In this document: positions 1 through 7,606 of the stretch, piece by piece | Layout: every line of letters begins with the position of its first letter | Numbering within the stretch: the stretch's first letter is position 1 | Origin: Zhengella sedimenti | GTDB taxonomy: Bacteria; Pseudomonadota; Alphaproteobacteria; Rhizobiales; Rhizobiaceae | Length of the DNA stretch: 64,000 nt | NCBI RefSeq assembly: GCF_046506625.1 | Contig: NZ_JBKFFP010000004.1 | Coordinates: 310,001 to 374,000 of the forward strand | Reading direction: 5' to 3' | Notes under the pieces: model-generated | What the model was told of the DNA's origin: nothing | Database searches by the model: none | Seen by the model: the letters and a program-made list of their open reading frames with translations, nothing else | Translations under genes and position numbers: made by a program

Positions 1-539
1 CGGCCACCCTCGTTCGCATGCGCGATGGCAAAGTCGGCTGTCGGCGCGATCCTGAGCGCCATGGCATAGGCATGACGCGATGAAGGTGTCAGGTCGAGGC
101 CCACCATGACGTTCTCGTAGTGCCGGGTCGGACGCGCCTTGACGACAATCGCCGGCCGGGCGCTGCTCATCAGTACGCCTTCCAGGATCGTGCCGTCGAC
201 GAACCCCGCACCCGTGGCTCTTTCACTGAGGCCGGTGACGATCAGGTCCGCGTCACAAGCAGCGGCTTCTTCCACGATCGATTGCACTGGATCCCCCGTG
301 ACGCTCTTGAACGAGGCCGGGGAGAACCCTGCACCGAAGTCGTCCCAAAGCGCCGACTCAAGGTAATTGACGGCTGCCGCCACCTGGCGGCTCAGCGCTT
401 CTTCCGCGCCCTGCCCTGCACTGGGCGCGACGTGGACAACATGCAGGTCTGCCCGGTGCATACGGGCAACCAGAAGGGCTCTTTCCAGCGCATGCTGCGA
501 ATTCGGGCTGAGGTTGGTTGCAAGCAACAGGTTTTTCAT
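1..539 (-). CDS. Universal stress protein, tandem UspA domains (partial, C-terminus cut by window edge)
   Basis: The minus-strand frame opens with ATG at 539 (translation begins MKNLLLATNLSPNS) after a GGGGGA ribosome-binding stretch and stays open to base 1, giving 179 codons with no stop. The first UspA fold covers about residues 1-136: the hydrophobic beta1, a VVHVAP strand, a DADLIVTG strand and a final PAIVV strand. A second UspA domain starts at about residue 139 with NVMVGLDLTPSSRHA, so this is the two-domain form of about 280 residues. Usp proteins bind ATP or act as stress and redox-starvation adaptors in the cytoplasm. It lies 136 bp downstream of the ferric-reductase-like gene on the same strand and may share its FNR-type control. 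Confidence 0.88.
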   Translation of the reverse strand, partial: MKNLLLATNLSPNSQHALERALLVARMHRADLHVVHVAPSAGQGAEEALSRQVAAAVNYLESALWDDFGAGFSPASFKSVTGDPVQSIVEEAAACDADLIVTGLSERATGAGFVDGTILEGVLMSSARPAIVVKARPTRHYENVMVGLDLTPSSRHAYAMALRIAPTADFAIAHANEGG

Positions 540-675
540 GAATCCCCCGCATCCACGGCCGAGATGGAAGTCCTTCCGGTTTCCTGTGAATACGCAGATG
601 GGTATCGGCCGAAACATTCGCAACCGCTCTGGGCACAGTTCACGTGGCTGGTGACCGGGTTCAAACGAACGGACC

Positions 676-2160
676 TCAAAGATAGCGGGCGAAAACGGCG
701 ATCCCGGCCGCAATGGCAGCGCCAACGCTCAGGTATCGAACCAGGTCGCGGCGATCCTGGCGGGACGATGCGGCGCCGCCATAGTCGAAGCGCTCATACC
801 GTATGTTGTCCATCTTGAGGCCGAGGTCGAGGAGCGCATCGGATGTGGCGGTCACCATCGGCCCCGGACCGCAGATATAGGCACAGGCCTGCGTCCGATC
901 CAGTGAACCGAGCAGTTGCGCCAGACATGCCGAGTCGATCCGGCCGGTATCGCCATTCCAGTCAGGAGCGCTTTCCTCACTGACCAGGACAACCTTGAAA
1001 TCGAGCGCTTCCCTGGCTGCGTCGATTTCCTCCAGGCACGCGAAATTGCTCGGCCGGCCAACGGCATAGGCCATGCGTACAGGCCTTTTCTCGTGCCTGG
1101 AAACCATGTCCCTCAACAGTCCCATGATCGGAGCGATACCGACGCCGCCTGCCAGCAGAACTATGCATCCGGTTTCATTGTCATCGAGGATGAATTCCCC
1201 ATACGGTCCGTCGATGCCGACCGGCGTGCCAGGCTCCAGTGATCCGATGCTGCCGGTGAAATCGCCGACTTCCTTGATGATGAGGCTCAATCCGGGCCGT
1301 CCGGGGCTGTCGGCTATGGAAAACGGATGGTCGAAAAGAGGCATTCTGTGGCGGCCGACCGTTATCCAGACGAACTGTCCGGCGCGATAACGCAAGCCAG
1401 GATTTCCCGATTGCGGCTGGATGTCGATTTCCCACAGGCGGTCCGCACGTTGAACGACCGACGCAACGGTCCACGGCCTCTGGTGAAGCCTGAACCAGCG
1501 CCATCCGTAGAGGACAAGCAGAATCGTCAGCACCGCCAGGCCCGTCAGCCACCACACGATGTGGACTGGCCAGGCCGAACTGAACCGGCCCGCCGACAGC
1601 GCATGATGGAGTCCCGCACCGACAGCCGTCAGACCCAGGACAACATGGCTTGCCCGCCAGATTTCGTAGCGCCATGGAAGACGGTCGCGCAAAAACGAAG
1701 TCGAAACCAGCACGGCCAGCGCGGCAAGAGAAACCACTCCGCTCCGGTAATGAGGAAGGATCAGATATGCCTGCAGCCTTTCCAGGCCCAAAGCCGGATC
1801 ATGCAACGCGGTCGGAAGCACATAGAACAACGGATGCAGGACGATGGCGGAGAGGACCCATAGTGCCGAGACCTTGTGAAAGGTCATGATCTTGTCGATG
1901 CCCAGATGTCCCGAAACGAAGTTGAAGCGGCCCGACGTCACGAATTGAATCGCCATGGTGACTAGACCGGCCATGCCCAGCGCGGCGCCCGCAAGCTCCA
2001 GACGCGCCAGCGGTGCCGTTTGCTGGCTGCTCGCCAGCAGTAAGACCAGAAAGCACGCACCTGCGTAAAGCAGCGCCAGAATCCCGCCATGCAGGCGAAA
2101 TTGCCTTACCGGTTTCAGCCTTGCACCCGCCTGGATCCTGTCCAATTCGTTTTCCGACAT
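676..2160 (-). CDS. Ferric-reductase-like membrane flavohaem oxidoreductase (FAD/NAD(P)H)
   Basis: This 494-residue protein has an N-terminal bundle of about six membrane helices (about residues 25-220). Two histidine pairs, H95/H109 and H172/H185, have the spacing that ligates two b haems in ferric_reduct domains. A ferredoxin-NADP reductase module follows: FAD contact HPFSIADS near 278-285, nicotinamide loop AGGVGIAPIMG near 337-347, and CGPGPM near 430-435. It should move electrons from cytosolic NAD(P)H through FAD and haem across the inner membrane. A hydrophobic segment at 474-492 after the reductase module is unusual for the family and would add a terminal helix. The gene is divergent from a secreted multihaem cytochrome, a plausible redox partner, and an FNR-type box lies 54 bp upstream. 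Confidence 0.86.
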   Translation of the reverse strand: MSENELDRIQAGARLKPVRQFRLHGGILALLYAGACFLVLLLASSQQTAPLARLELAGAALGMAGLVTMAIQFVTSGRFNFVSGHLGIDKIMTFHKVSALWVLSAIVLHPLFYVLPTALHDPALGLERLQAYLILPHYRSGVVSLAALAVLVSTSFLRDRLPWRYEIWRASHVVLGLTAVGAGLHHALSAGRFSSAWPVHIVWWLTGLAVLTILLVLYGWRWFRLHQRPWTVASVVQRADRLWEIDIQPQSGNPGLRYRAGQFVWITVGRHRMPLFDHPFSIADSPGRPGLSLIIKEVGDFTGSIGSLEPGTPVGIDGPYGEFILDDNETGCIVLLAGGVGIAPIMGLLRDMVSRHEKRPVRMAYAVGRPSNFACLEEIDAAREALDFKVVLVSEESAPDWNGDTGRIDSACLAQLLGSLDRTQACAYICGPGPMVTATSDALLDLGLKMDNIRYERFDYGGAASSRQDRRDLVRYLSVGAAIAAGIAVFARYL

Positions 2161-2185
2161 CCGGTTTCTTCCAAATGAAGATTTA

Positions 2186-2193
2186 ACTTATCT
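2186..2193 (-). promoter_or_regulatory. Candidate -10 element for the ferric-reductase-like gene
   Basis: On the minus strand TCAGATAAG lies 20-28 bases downstream of the FNR-type box. With a start site near 2179 the box centre would be at about -41.5, the classic class II activating position. This rests on spacing and a partial match only. Confidence 0.35.
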
Positions 2194-2213
2194 GAAAACA
2201 TGGGCATTCTGTC

Positions 2214-2227
2214 TTGATTGCGATCAA
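2214..2227. promoter_or_regulatory. FNR/FixK/Dnr-type binding site (TTGATTGCGATCAA)
   Basis: The sequence is a perfect TTGAT-N4-ATCAA palindrome, the consensus for FNR, FixK and Dnr regulators in alphaproteobacteria. It sits in the 128-bp gap between the ferric-reductase-like gene (start 2160, minus) and the pentahaem cytochrome (start 2289, plus), so one regulator could act on both under low oxygen. Confidence 0.72.
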
Positions 2228-2288
2228 CGCATTCATCGCGTTCCATGACAGGATTTGAAAGATTGGCTTGGGCAATGGGAGGAAAGCA

Positions 2289-3380
2289 ATGCTTTTCCGG
2301 AGACTGAACCGTTTCACCCTTGCATTCCTGGCGGGCATAGCGAGCGCAGCCGTTCCGGCTAGCGCGGACGACAACCAGGCGCTTTCCGCAATTGTCGAAG
2401 CGTGGCTGGCCGCGCCCCATGGCGATTATCATTCCCGTTCGTTCACCTACTGGAACAAGGATGGCGAGGTGCCTGTGGCGTGCGCCGCATGCCACTCCGA
2501 GCAGGGTTTCCTGGATTACCTCGGCGCGGATGGAAGTCCTGCAGGTGTTGTGGACAAACCTTCGGCCATCAACTCCCCGATCGGCTGCGCCTCCTGCCAT
2601 ACCGGCGCTGCGCACGCGCTCGACAGCGTTTCCTTCCCTTCCGGTACGGTCGTGAACGGGCTCGGCAGTTCCGCTCTCTGCTCGGTTTGTCATCAGGGGC
2701 GCCAATCCGCGGGAGGCGTCGACAAGGCCGTCGCAGGCCTGGACGACGATACGGTCCAGCCGGCGCTTGCTTTCCTCAACGTCCATTACGGAATTGCAGC
2801 AGCGGTCATGCATGGGTCTGATGTGCAGGGCGGTTACCAATATCCGGGCAAGGCCTATGCCGGGCGGTTCATGCATGTTCCCAGTGCAGGCACGTGCACG
2901 TCCTGCCACGATGCCCATTCAACCACCGTTGCGACCGAAAGCTGTTTCGCATGCCATGGAGGCGTCACCGACATCCGCTCGATCCGCACGCGCCATACCG
3001 ACTTTGATGGCGATGGAGATGCATCAGGCGGGATTCACCAGGAGATTTCCGGCCTCCATGCACGATTGATCGAGGCGATACGGAAATACGCCGCCGAGGT
3101 TGCGGGACAGCCGATCGTCTATGCGGACGGCCGCTTTCCCTACTTCTTCATGGACACTGACGGGGATGGGCAGATCGCGCCGGAAGACGCGGTGATGGCA
3201 AACAGGTATGCAAGCTGGACCCCGCGACTGCTGAAGGCGGCCTACAACTACCAGTTCGTCGCCAAGGACGCGGGAGGCTATGTTCACAATCCGGCCTATC
3301 TGCTGCAACTCCTCCACGACAGCCTTGAAAGCCTCTCCCGGCGCGTGGAAATCGACATGTCTGAAATCAGCCGCCCCTGA
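2289..3380 (+). CDS. Secreted multihaem (pentahaem) cytochrome c
   Basis: The start at 2289 is chosen because GGGAGGA ends 5 bases before it and the next residues form a signal peptide (MLFRRLNRF, a hydrophobic core, then cleavage after PASA near residue 26). The 363-residue product has five CXXCH haem sites at C65, C100, C131, C203 and C219, so it should mature in the periplasm with five c-type haems. The C-terminal part ends in a GGYVHNPAYLLQLLHDS block seen in multihaem c-type cytochromes. Two aspartate-rich loops, D238-F-D-G-D-G-D and D289-T-D-G-D-G-Q-I, look like EF-hand calcium loops. The substrate is unknown. The divergent flavohaem reductase and the shared FNR box suggest microaerobic electron transfer. 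Confidence 0.85.
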   Translation: MLFRRLNRFTLAFLAGIASAAVPASADDNQALSAIVEAWLAAPHGDYHSRSFTYWNKDGEVPVACAACHSEQGFLDYLGADGSPAGVVDKPSAINSPIGCASCHTGAAHALDSVSFPSGTVVNGLGSSALCSVCHQGRQSAGGVDKAVAGLDDDTVQPALAFLNVHYGIAAAVMHGSDVQGGYQYPGKAYAGRFMHVPSAGTCTSCHDAHSTTVATESCFACHGGVTDIRSIRTRHTDFDGDGDASGGIHQEISGLHARLIEAIRKYAAEVAGQPIVYADGRFPYFFMDTDGDGQIAPEDAVMANRYASWTPRLLKAAYNYQFVAKDAGGYVHNPAYLLQLLHDSLESLSRRVEIDMSEISRP

Positions 3381-3532
3381 TCTGGTCCTGGAACGTACAG
3401 TCAGGCATTTTCTCGGCAAGGTCCGGCTGAACCCTGCCCTCCGGTTTCGCCCTGCGTTTCCCATCCGAAGTCATGGAATGACAGACCTTCCCGGGCCGGA
3501 CAGGCTTGTGTCATCGGCCGCGTGCCGAACCG

Positions 3533-4639
3533 CTACAGTCCCTGTTTCGGGTAATTCGCGCCCGGCCATACGGCATCGCCGGACCGCTGGTACTGGACGG
3601 GCCGGCTGACCTCGCCGCCAAGCGCACGGGCCGCCATCCAGCCCCAGTGAGGATTGTCGAGAAAGGCGCGCGCCAGCGCAACCATGTCTGCCTTGCCTTC
3701 GGCGACAACACGCTCGGCCTGTTCCGGCGTGACGATCAGGCCCACGGCACGGGTTGGCAAACCGGTTTCCCGGCGCACCTCTTCGGCGAAACCGACCTGA
3801 TAACCCGGCCCTGTCGTGGGGATGGCGCTGGCCGAAATGGCACCGCTGGTGACGCAGACGAAATCGACGCCTTCGGTCTTCAACCGTGCAGCGAAGGCAG
3901 CCGCCTCGCCCGTGTCGATGCCGCCCTCGACCCAGTCATGGCCCGTGATCCGCACCCCCAGGGGACGCTCCTGCGGCCAGGCCGCGCGCACGGCGCGCAC
4001 GACTTCCAGCGGAAAGCGCATCCGGTTCTCAAGCGAACCGCCATAGGCATCGGCGCGCCGGTTGGCGACGGGCGACAGGAACTGGTGCAAGAGATACCCG
4101 TGCGCCGCATGGATTTCGAGAAGATCGAAGCCCAGCCGGGCGGCCCGGCGGGCGGTTTCGGCATGGGCGCTGGCCACGCGGGCCATGTCCCCCTCGTCCA
4201 TCGCCCGGGGAACATGCCAGTTGTCGCCGAAAGCCAGCGCCGACGGCGCGATCGTTTCCCACGATCCCGCGTCGTCATTCAGCGCCCTGCCGCCCTCCCA
4301 CGGCCGCTGCGCCGACGCCTTCCGCCCGGCATGGCTGATCTGGATTCCGAGTTTTGCCGTTCCATGGGCGCGGCAGAACGCGACGACCCGTTCAAGCGCC
4401 TTCTCATTGGCGTCGCTATAGAGGCCGAGATCGCCATGGGTGATGCGTCCTTCACGGCTCACCGCCGTCGCCTCGACGACAAGCAGTCCCGCCCCGCCTG
4501 CGCTGAGCGTTCCCAGATGGGCAAGGTGCCAGTCATTGGCCGAGCCGTCCTCGGCGGAGTATTGGCACATCGGCGAAACGACGATCCGGTTCTCAAGGGT
4601 GAGACCGTTCAGGGTTATCGGAGAGAACAGGACACTCAC
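3533..4639 (-). CDS. NADH:flavin oxidoreductase, Old Yellow Enzyme family (YqjM-like)
   Basis: This 368-residue FMN TIM barrel has the YqjM signature SPMCQYSAEDG (cysteine near residue 25), the substrate-binding pair in EIHAAHGYLLHQFLSP, and YGGSLENRMRFP. Such enzymes reduce activated C=C bonds (enones, maleimides, nitro compounds) with NAD(P)H. Translation starts at GTG (4639), 8 bases after AAAGG. It is the last gene of the minus-strand catabolic operon, 56 bp behind the M20 peptidase. It may saturate the substrate or an intermediate before hydrolysis, but that role is inferred from position only. Confidence 0.88.
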   Translation of the reverse strand: MSVLFSPITLNGLTLENRIVVSPMCQYSAEDGSANDWHLAHLGTLSAGGAGLLVVEATAVSREGRITHGDLGLYSDANEKALERVVAFCRAHGTAKLGIQISHAGRKASAQRPWEGGRALNDDAGSWETIAPSALAFGDNWHVPRAMDEGDMARVASAHAETARRAARLGFDLLEIHAAHGYLLHQFLSPVANRRADAYGGSLENRMRFPLEVVRAVRAAWPQERPLGVRITGHDWVEGGIDTGEAAAFAARLKTEGVDFVCVTSGAISASAIPTTGPGYQVGFAEEVRRETGLPTRAVGLIVTPEQAERVVAEGKADMVALARAFLDNPHWGWMAARALGGEVSRPVQYQRSGDAVWPGANYPKQGL

Positions 4640-4695
4640 GAGGCAGACCTTTCATTCACATGGATTTCGGTTCGTTCACGCCCAATCGTCAGGGA

Positions 4696-5877
4696 TCAGC
4701 CAAGCGCCTGCTGCTGGAAATGCCCCGACATGAGCATGGCGTGCATAAGCGCGGCGCGCGGCGCCACCGTGGAGACGAGAATGTGTTCATGCACGGCATG
4801 GGCACCGGCTCCGTTGCAACCCAGTCCGTCGAGGACCGGACGGCCGAGCGCGGCGGCAAAATTGCCATCCGAAACGCCGCCGCGCGTGGTCTCGGCCATC
4901 GGAAGATCGAGATGGCCAGCCAGCGCCACGGTTGCTTCGTAAAGCCCGGCCACCGCCTCGGAGCGGACAAATGGCGGCCGGTTCAGCCCGCCCTCCACCT
5001 CAAGGCGGATATCCTGGCCAAGCGGTTTGCGCGACAGGAGCGCTGCCACAAGGCGCTCTGCTGTGGCCATGTCCTCCACCCGCATGTCGATATCGATACG
5101 GGCAAGGTCGGGCACCACGTTGGCGCGCGTTCCGCCCTGCACGGTCCCGACATTGAAGGTCGCCTTGGTCTCGGTTTCATTCATCGCCTCGATCTCGACG
5201 ATGTGCCGGGCGATTTCGAGGATGGCGCTGCGCCCGTCGGTGCGGTTGCCACCGGCATGGGAGGAGACACCGTGCGCGGTCATGGTGAAGCAGGCCCAAC
5301 CCTTGCGCGCGGTGACCACCGTTCCCGGCGCCTCGAAGGCAGGCTCTGGCACGAGAACGAAGGCGGCCTTGCCGGCAAGTTCCTCGATAAGCGCACGCGA
5401 GGTCGGGCTGCCCACCTCCTCGTCGCTGTTGAGATAGACTTGGACGGGGCGCGGCGGCACCAGGCCTTGCGCGGCGATGCGGCGAAGCGTCTCAGTCGCC
5501 AGGTAGGAACCGGCCTTCATGTCGAAGATGCCGGGGCCATGCAACCGGTCGCCATCGCGCCGCACAGGCCGCGCCGCCAGCGTGCCGGCATCCCAGACCG
5601 TGTCGACATGGCCCATGAGCAATGCCGGCGCTCCGTGGCATCCCTCCGGCGCGTATTCGATGAGCAATTGCCCGCCACGCCCCTCGCGCCCGGGCACGCG
5701 GCGCAGCTTGACGGGAAGTCCCCGGAAATCAGCCTCGATTGCATCGAGCAGCCGGTCGATCAGGTCGGGGCGGTCCGAGGGGGTTTCCATCTCGACCCAC
5801 CGGATGATCCCGGCAACGAGGGCTTCCGTGTCGATGTCGCCTGCGCGGGGCAGGTCCGCTTCGAATTGCGCAATCAT
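4696..5877 (-). CDS. M20 family metallopeptidase (carboxypeptidase G2 / ArgE-DapE type)
   Basis: The protein has 393 residues from ATG 5877; the frame upstream overlaps hyuB and has no family match. The di-zinc motifs are MGHVDTVWD, GPGIFDMKAG and NSDEEVGSPTSRA, followed by the dimerisation lid domain with SSHAGGN. M20 enzymes of this branch remove C-terminal glutamate or hydrolyse N-acyl and N-carbamoyl amino acids in the cytoplasm. It lies 22 bp after hyuB and is probably co-transcribed. It closely resembles the M20 gene at 17461-18624 in the same motifs. The natural substrate is unknown; an N-acyl or N-carbamoyl amino acid released by the upstream hydrolases is likely. Confidence 0.88.
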   Translation of the reverse strand: MIAQFEADLPRAGDIDTEALVAGIIRWVEMETPSDRPDLIDRLLDAIEADFRGLPVKLRRVPGREGRGGQLLIEYAPEGCHGAPALLMGHVDTVWDAGTLAARPVRRDGDRLHGPGIFDMKAGSYLATETLRRIAAQGLVPPRPVQVYLNSDEEVGSPTSRALIEELAGKAAFVLVPEPAFEAPGTVVTARKGWACFTMTAHGVSSHAGGNRTDGRSAILEIARHIVEIEAMNETETKATFNVGTVQGGTRANVVPDLARIDIDMRVEDMATAERLVAALLSRKPLGQDIRLEVEGGLNRPPFVRSEAVAGLYEATVALAGHLDLPMAETTRGGVSDGNFAAALGRPVLDGLGCNGAGAHAVHEHILVSTVAPRAALMHAMLMSGHFQQQALG

Positions 5878-5899
5878 CGTCTGGTCCCTGTCCTGTTTG

Positions 5900-7606
5900 T
5901 CATGCGTGCTCCCGGCCGGACGGAGTCCGCCCGGTTTCCGTCTCGATGCCGTAGATGGCGTGTGCCGCTTCCGGCGAGATGAACCCGTCCTCGAGATCAC
6001 GTTTCACGGCATCACGGTCCCGCGCGAGCGGGTCGCCCCAGCCGCCACCGCCTGGCAGCCTGATTTCCACAAGGTCGCCGGCTTTCAGCGCGAACGTGCT
6101 CGTGGCGCCCAGTTCGGTGATGACACCACCGCGCTCGACCGTCAGACTGGCGCTGATGCCGTCGCGTCCGCTGGCGCGCCCGCGTGGCGCAAGGCGGAAG
6201 CGGTCGGAATAGAGGCTGAGCGTGACATCGTCCTTCAGGATCCGGAACCTGCGGAACATCCCCTGCCCGCCATTGAACTGCCCTTCGCCCCAGGAATCGG
6301 GAATGAGGCCGAAGCCCTCGATGCGGATATGGGAATTGAGTTGCTCGATGGCTTCGACAGGTGTCAGCCGGCAGGAGGAAAGCACATGGTCGGTGGCGTG
6401 GATCGCATCATATCCGCGCGCGGCCCCCCATCCGCCACCCAGAACGTCGAGATGGATGGAGATGCCTCCTTGCGGGTCCGAATGGGCCAGGAAGAAGCCG
6501 GTGGTGGAATTCGCCCCCTCGCCCGGAACCCGGTCCGGCAAGACCTGGGCAAGGGCATCGTGAACCGCATCGAGCGCACGGCAGCAGGTTGTCGCCCGGG
6601 CGCGCACCGGGGCGCCGGGCCTCGGGTTGAGCACCGAGCCTTCCGGAAAGACGAGCGTCATCGGCCGGTTGCAACCGTCATTGGCGGGCATCCCGGTATC
6701 GTTCAGCACGCTGCGGAGAGCGGTGACCGCGCCGGCTATGCTGCTGGCCAGCGGCGAGTTGAACATGGTTCGCACCTGCGGGTCGGTTCCCGTGAAATCG
6801 ATCGTCGCCTCGTCGCCGGCGATCGTGACGGTTGCGGCAATGCGGATGGGCTTGCCCTGCGGGTCGATGCCGTCGCCGTCGAGAAAGGCCTCGCCGGTCC
6901 AGCATCCGTCCGGAATGGCGCGGATCGCGGCGCGCATCCGCCGCTCCGAATAATCGAGCGCCTCCGCCATGGCCTGCCGCACCGTCGGCGCGCCGTATTT
7001 GTCGGCAAGTTCGCACAGGCGCCTGGCGCCGACATGATTGGCCGCGAATTGCGCGTCCATGTCGCCCATTCCGATTTCGGGCGTGCGGATATTGGCGAAG
7101 ATCAGCCGCTCGGCCATGCCGCCATGCCAGTCCCGGTCGATGTCAAGAAGCAGCGGCGGGACGACGATTCCCTCCTGGATGAGTTCGCGCGCGCCTGTGT
7201 TGACGCCTGCCGCGCCGCCGCCGATGTCGAGATGGTGGGCGGTACTGCCGCTCCATCCCAGAAGTTCCCCGCCATGAAAGACCGGCGTGAAGAGAATGAG
7301 GTCGTTGAGGTGCTGGCCGCCGCTATAGGGATCGTTCAGCAGGATGAAGCTGCGCGGCCCGACCTTTGTCAGGTCGAGTTGCTCCGCTGCCGCCGCGAAG
7401 GATGCGCTCATCGCCGCCGTTTGCATGGGGATCATGTCGGCCTGGGCAATGACCCGGCCCTCGGCGTCGAGAAGTGCGGTCGAACAGTCCCGCGCCTCGC
7501 GCACCACGGCCGAGAAGGCCGAGCGGATCAGGTTGGTTGCCATTTCGTCGGCGGCAGACTGCAAGGCCTGGATGAGGATGACGGTGAGCGTCGGATCGGC
7601 GGTCAT
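5900..7606 (-). CDS. hyuB: Hydantoinase B / 5-oxoprolinase B subunit family protein
   Basis: The start at 7606 is fixed by an ATGA overlap with the stop of hyuA (7603-7605) and a preceding AGGAGG. The 568 residues match the HyuB family along their length: LIQALQSAADEMA at the N-terminus, AQADMIPMQTAAM, FILNDPYSGGQHLNDLI, and a C-terminal GDLVEIRLPGGGGWGDPL. With HyuA it forms ATP-dependent enzymes that open cyclic amides (hydantoins, 5-oxoproline) or carboxylate ketones. The subunits are split here, as in bacterial hydantoin and N-methylhydantoin systems. The glycine-rich end just before the stop indicates a complete protein. Confidence 0.92.
   Translation of the reverse strand: MTADPTLTVILIQALQSAADEMATNLIRSAFSAVVREARDCSTALLDAEGRVIAQADMIPMQTAAMSASFAAAAEQLDLTKVGPRSFILLNDPYSGGQHLNDLILFTPVFHGGELLGWSGSTAHHLDIGGGAAGVNTGARELIQEGIVVPPLLLDIDRDWHGGMAERLIFANIRTPEIGMGDMDAQFAANHVGARRLCELADKYGAPTVRQAMAEALDYSERRMRAAIRAIPDGCWTGEAFLDGDGIDPQGKPIRIAATVTIAGDEATIDFTGTDPQVRTMFNSPLASSIAGAVTALRSVLNDTGMPANDGCNRPMTLVFPEGSVLNPRPGAPVRARATTCCRALDAVHDALAQVLPDRVPGEGANSTTGFFLAHSDPQGGISIHLDVLGGGWGAARGYDAIHATDHVLSSCRLTPVEAIEQLNSHIRIEGFGLIPDSWGEGQFNGGQGMFRRFRILKDDVTLSLYSDRFRLAPRGRASGRDGISASLTVERGGVITELGATSTFALKAGDLVEIRLPGGGGWGDPLARDRDAVKRDLEDGFISPEAAHAIYGIETETGRTPSGREHA

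Noticed and set aside
651..664. GTGA-N6-TCAA resembling an FNR half-palindrome before the Usp gene
   Set aside because: The core is GC-rich and lacks the TTGAT/ATCAA ends; it matches only the loosest pattern and may be chance.
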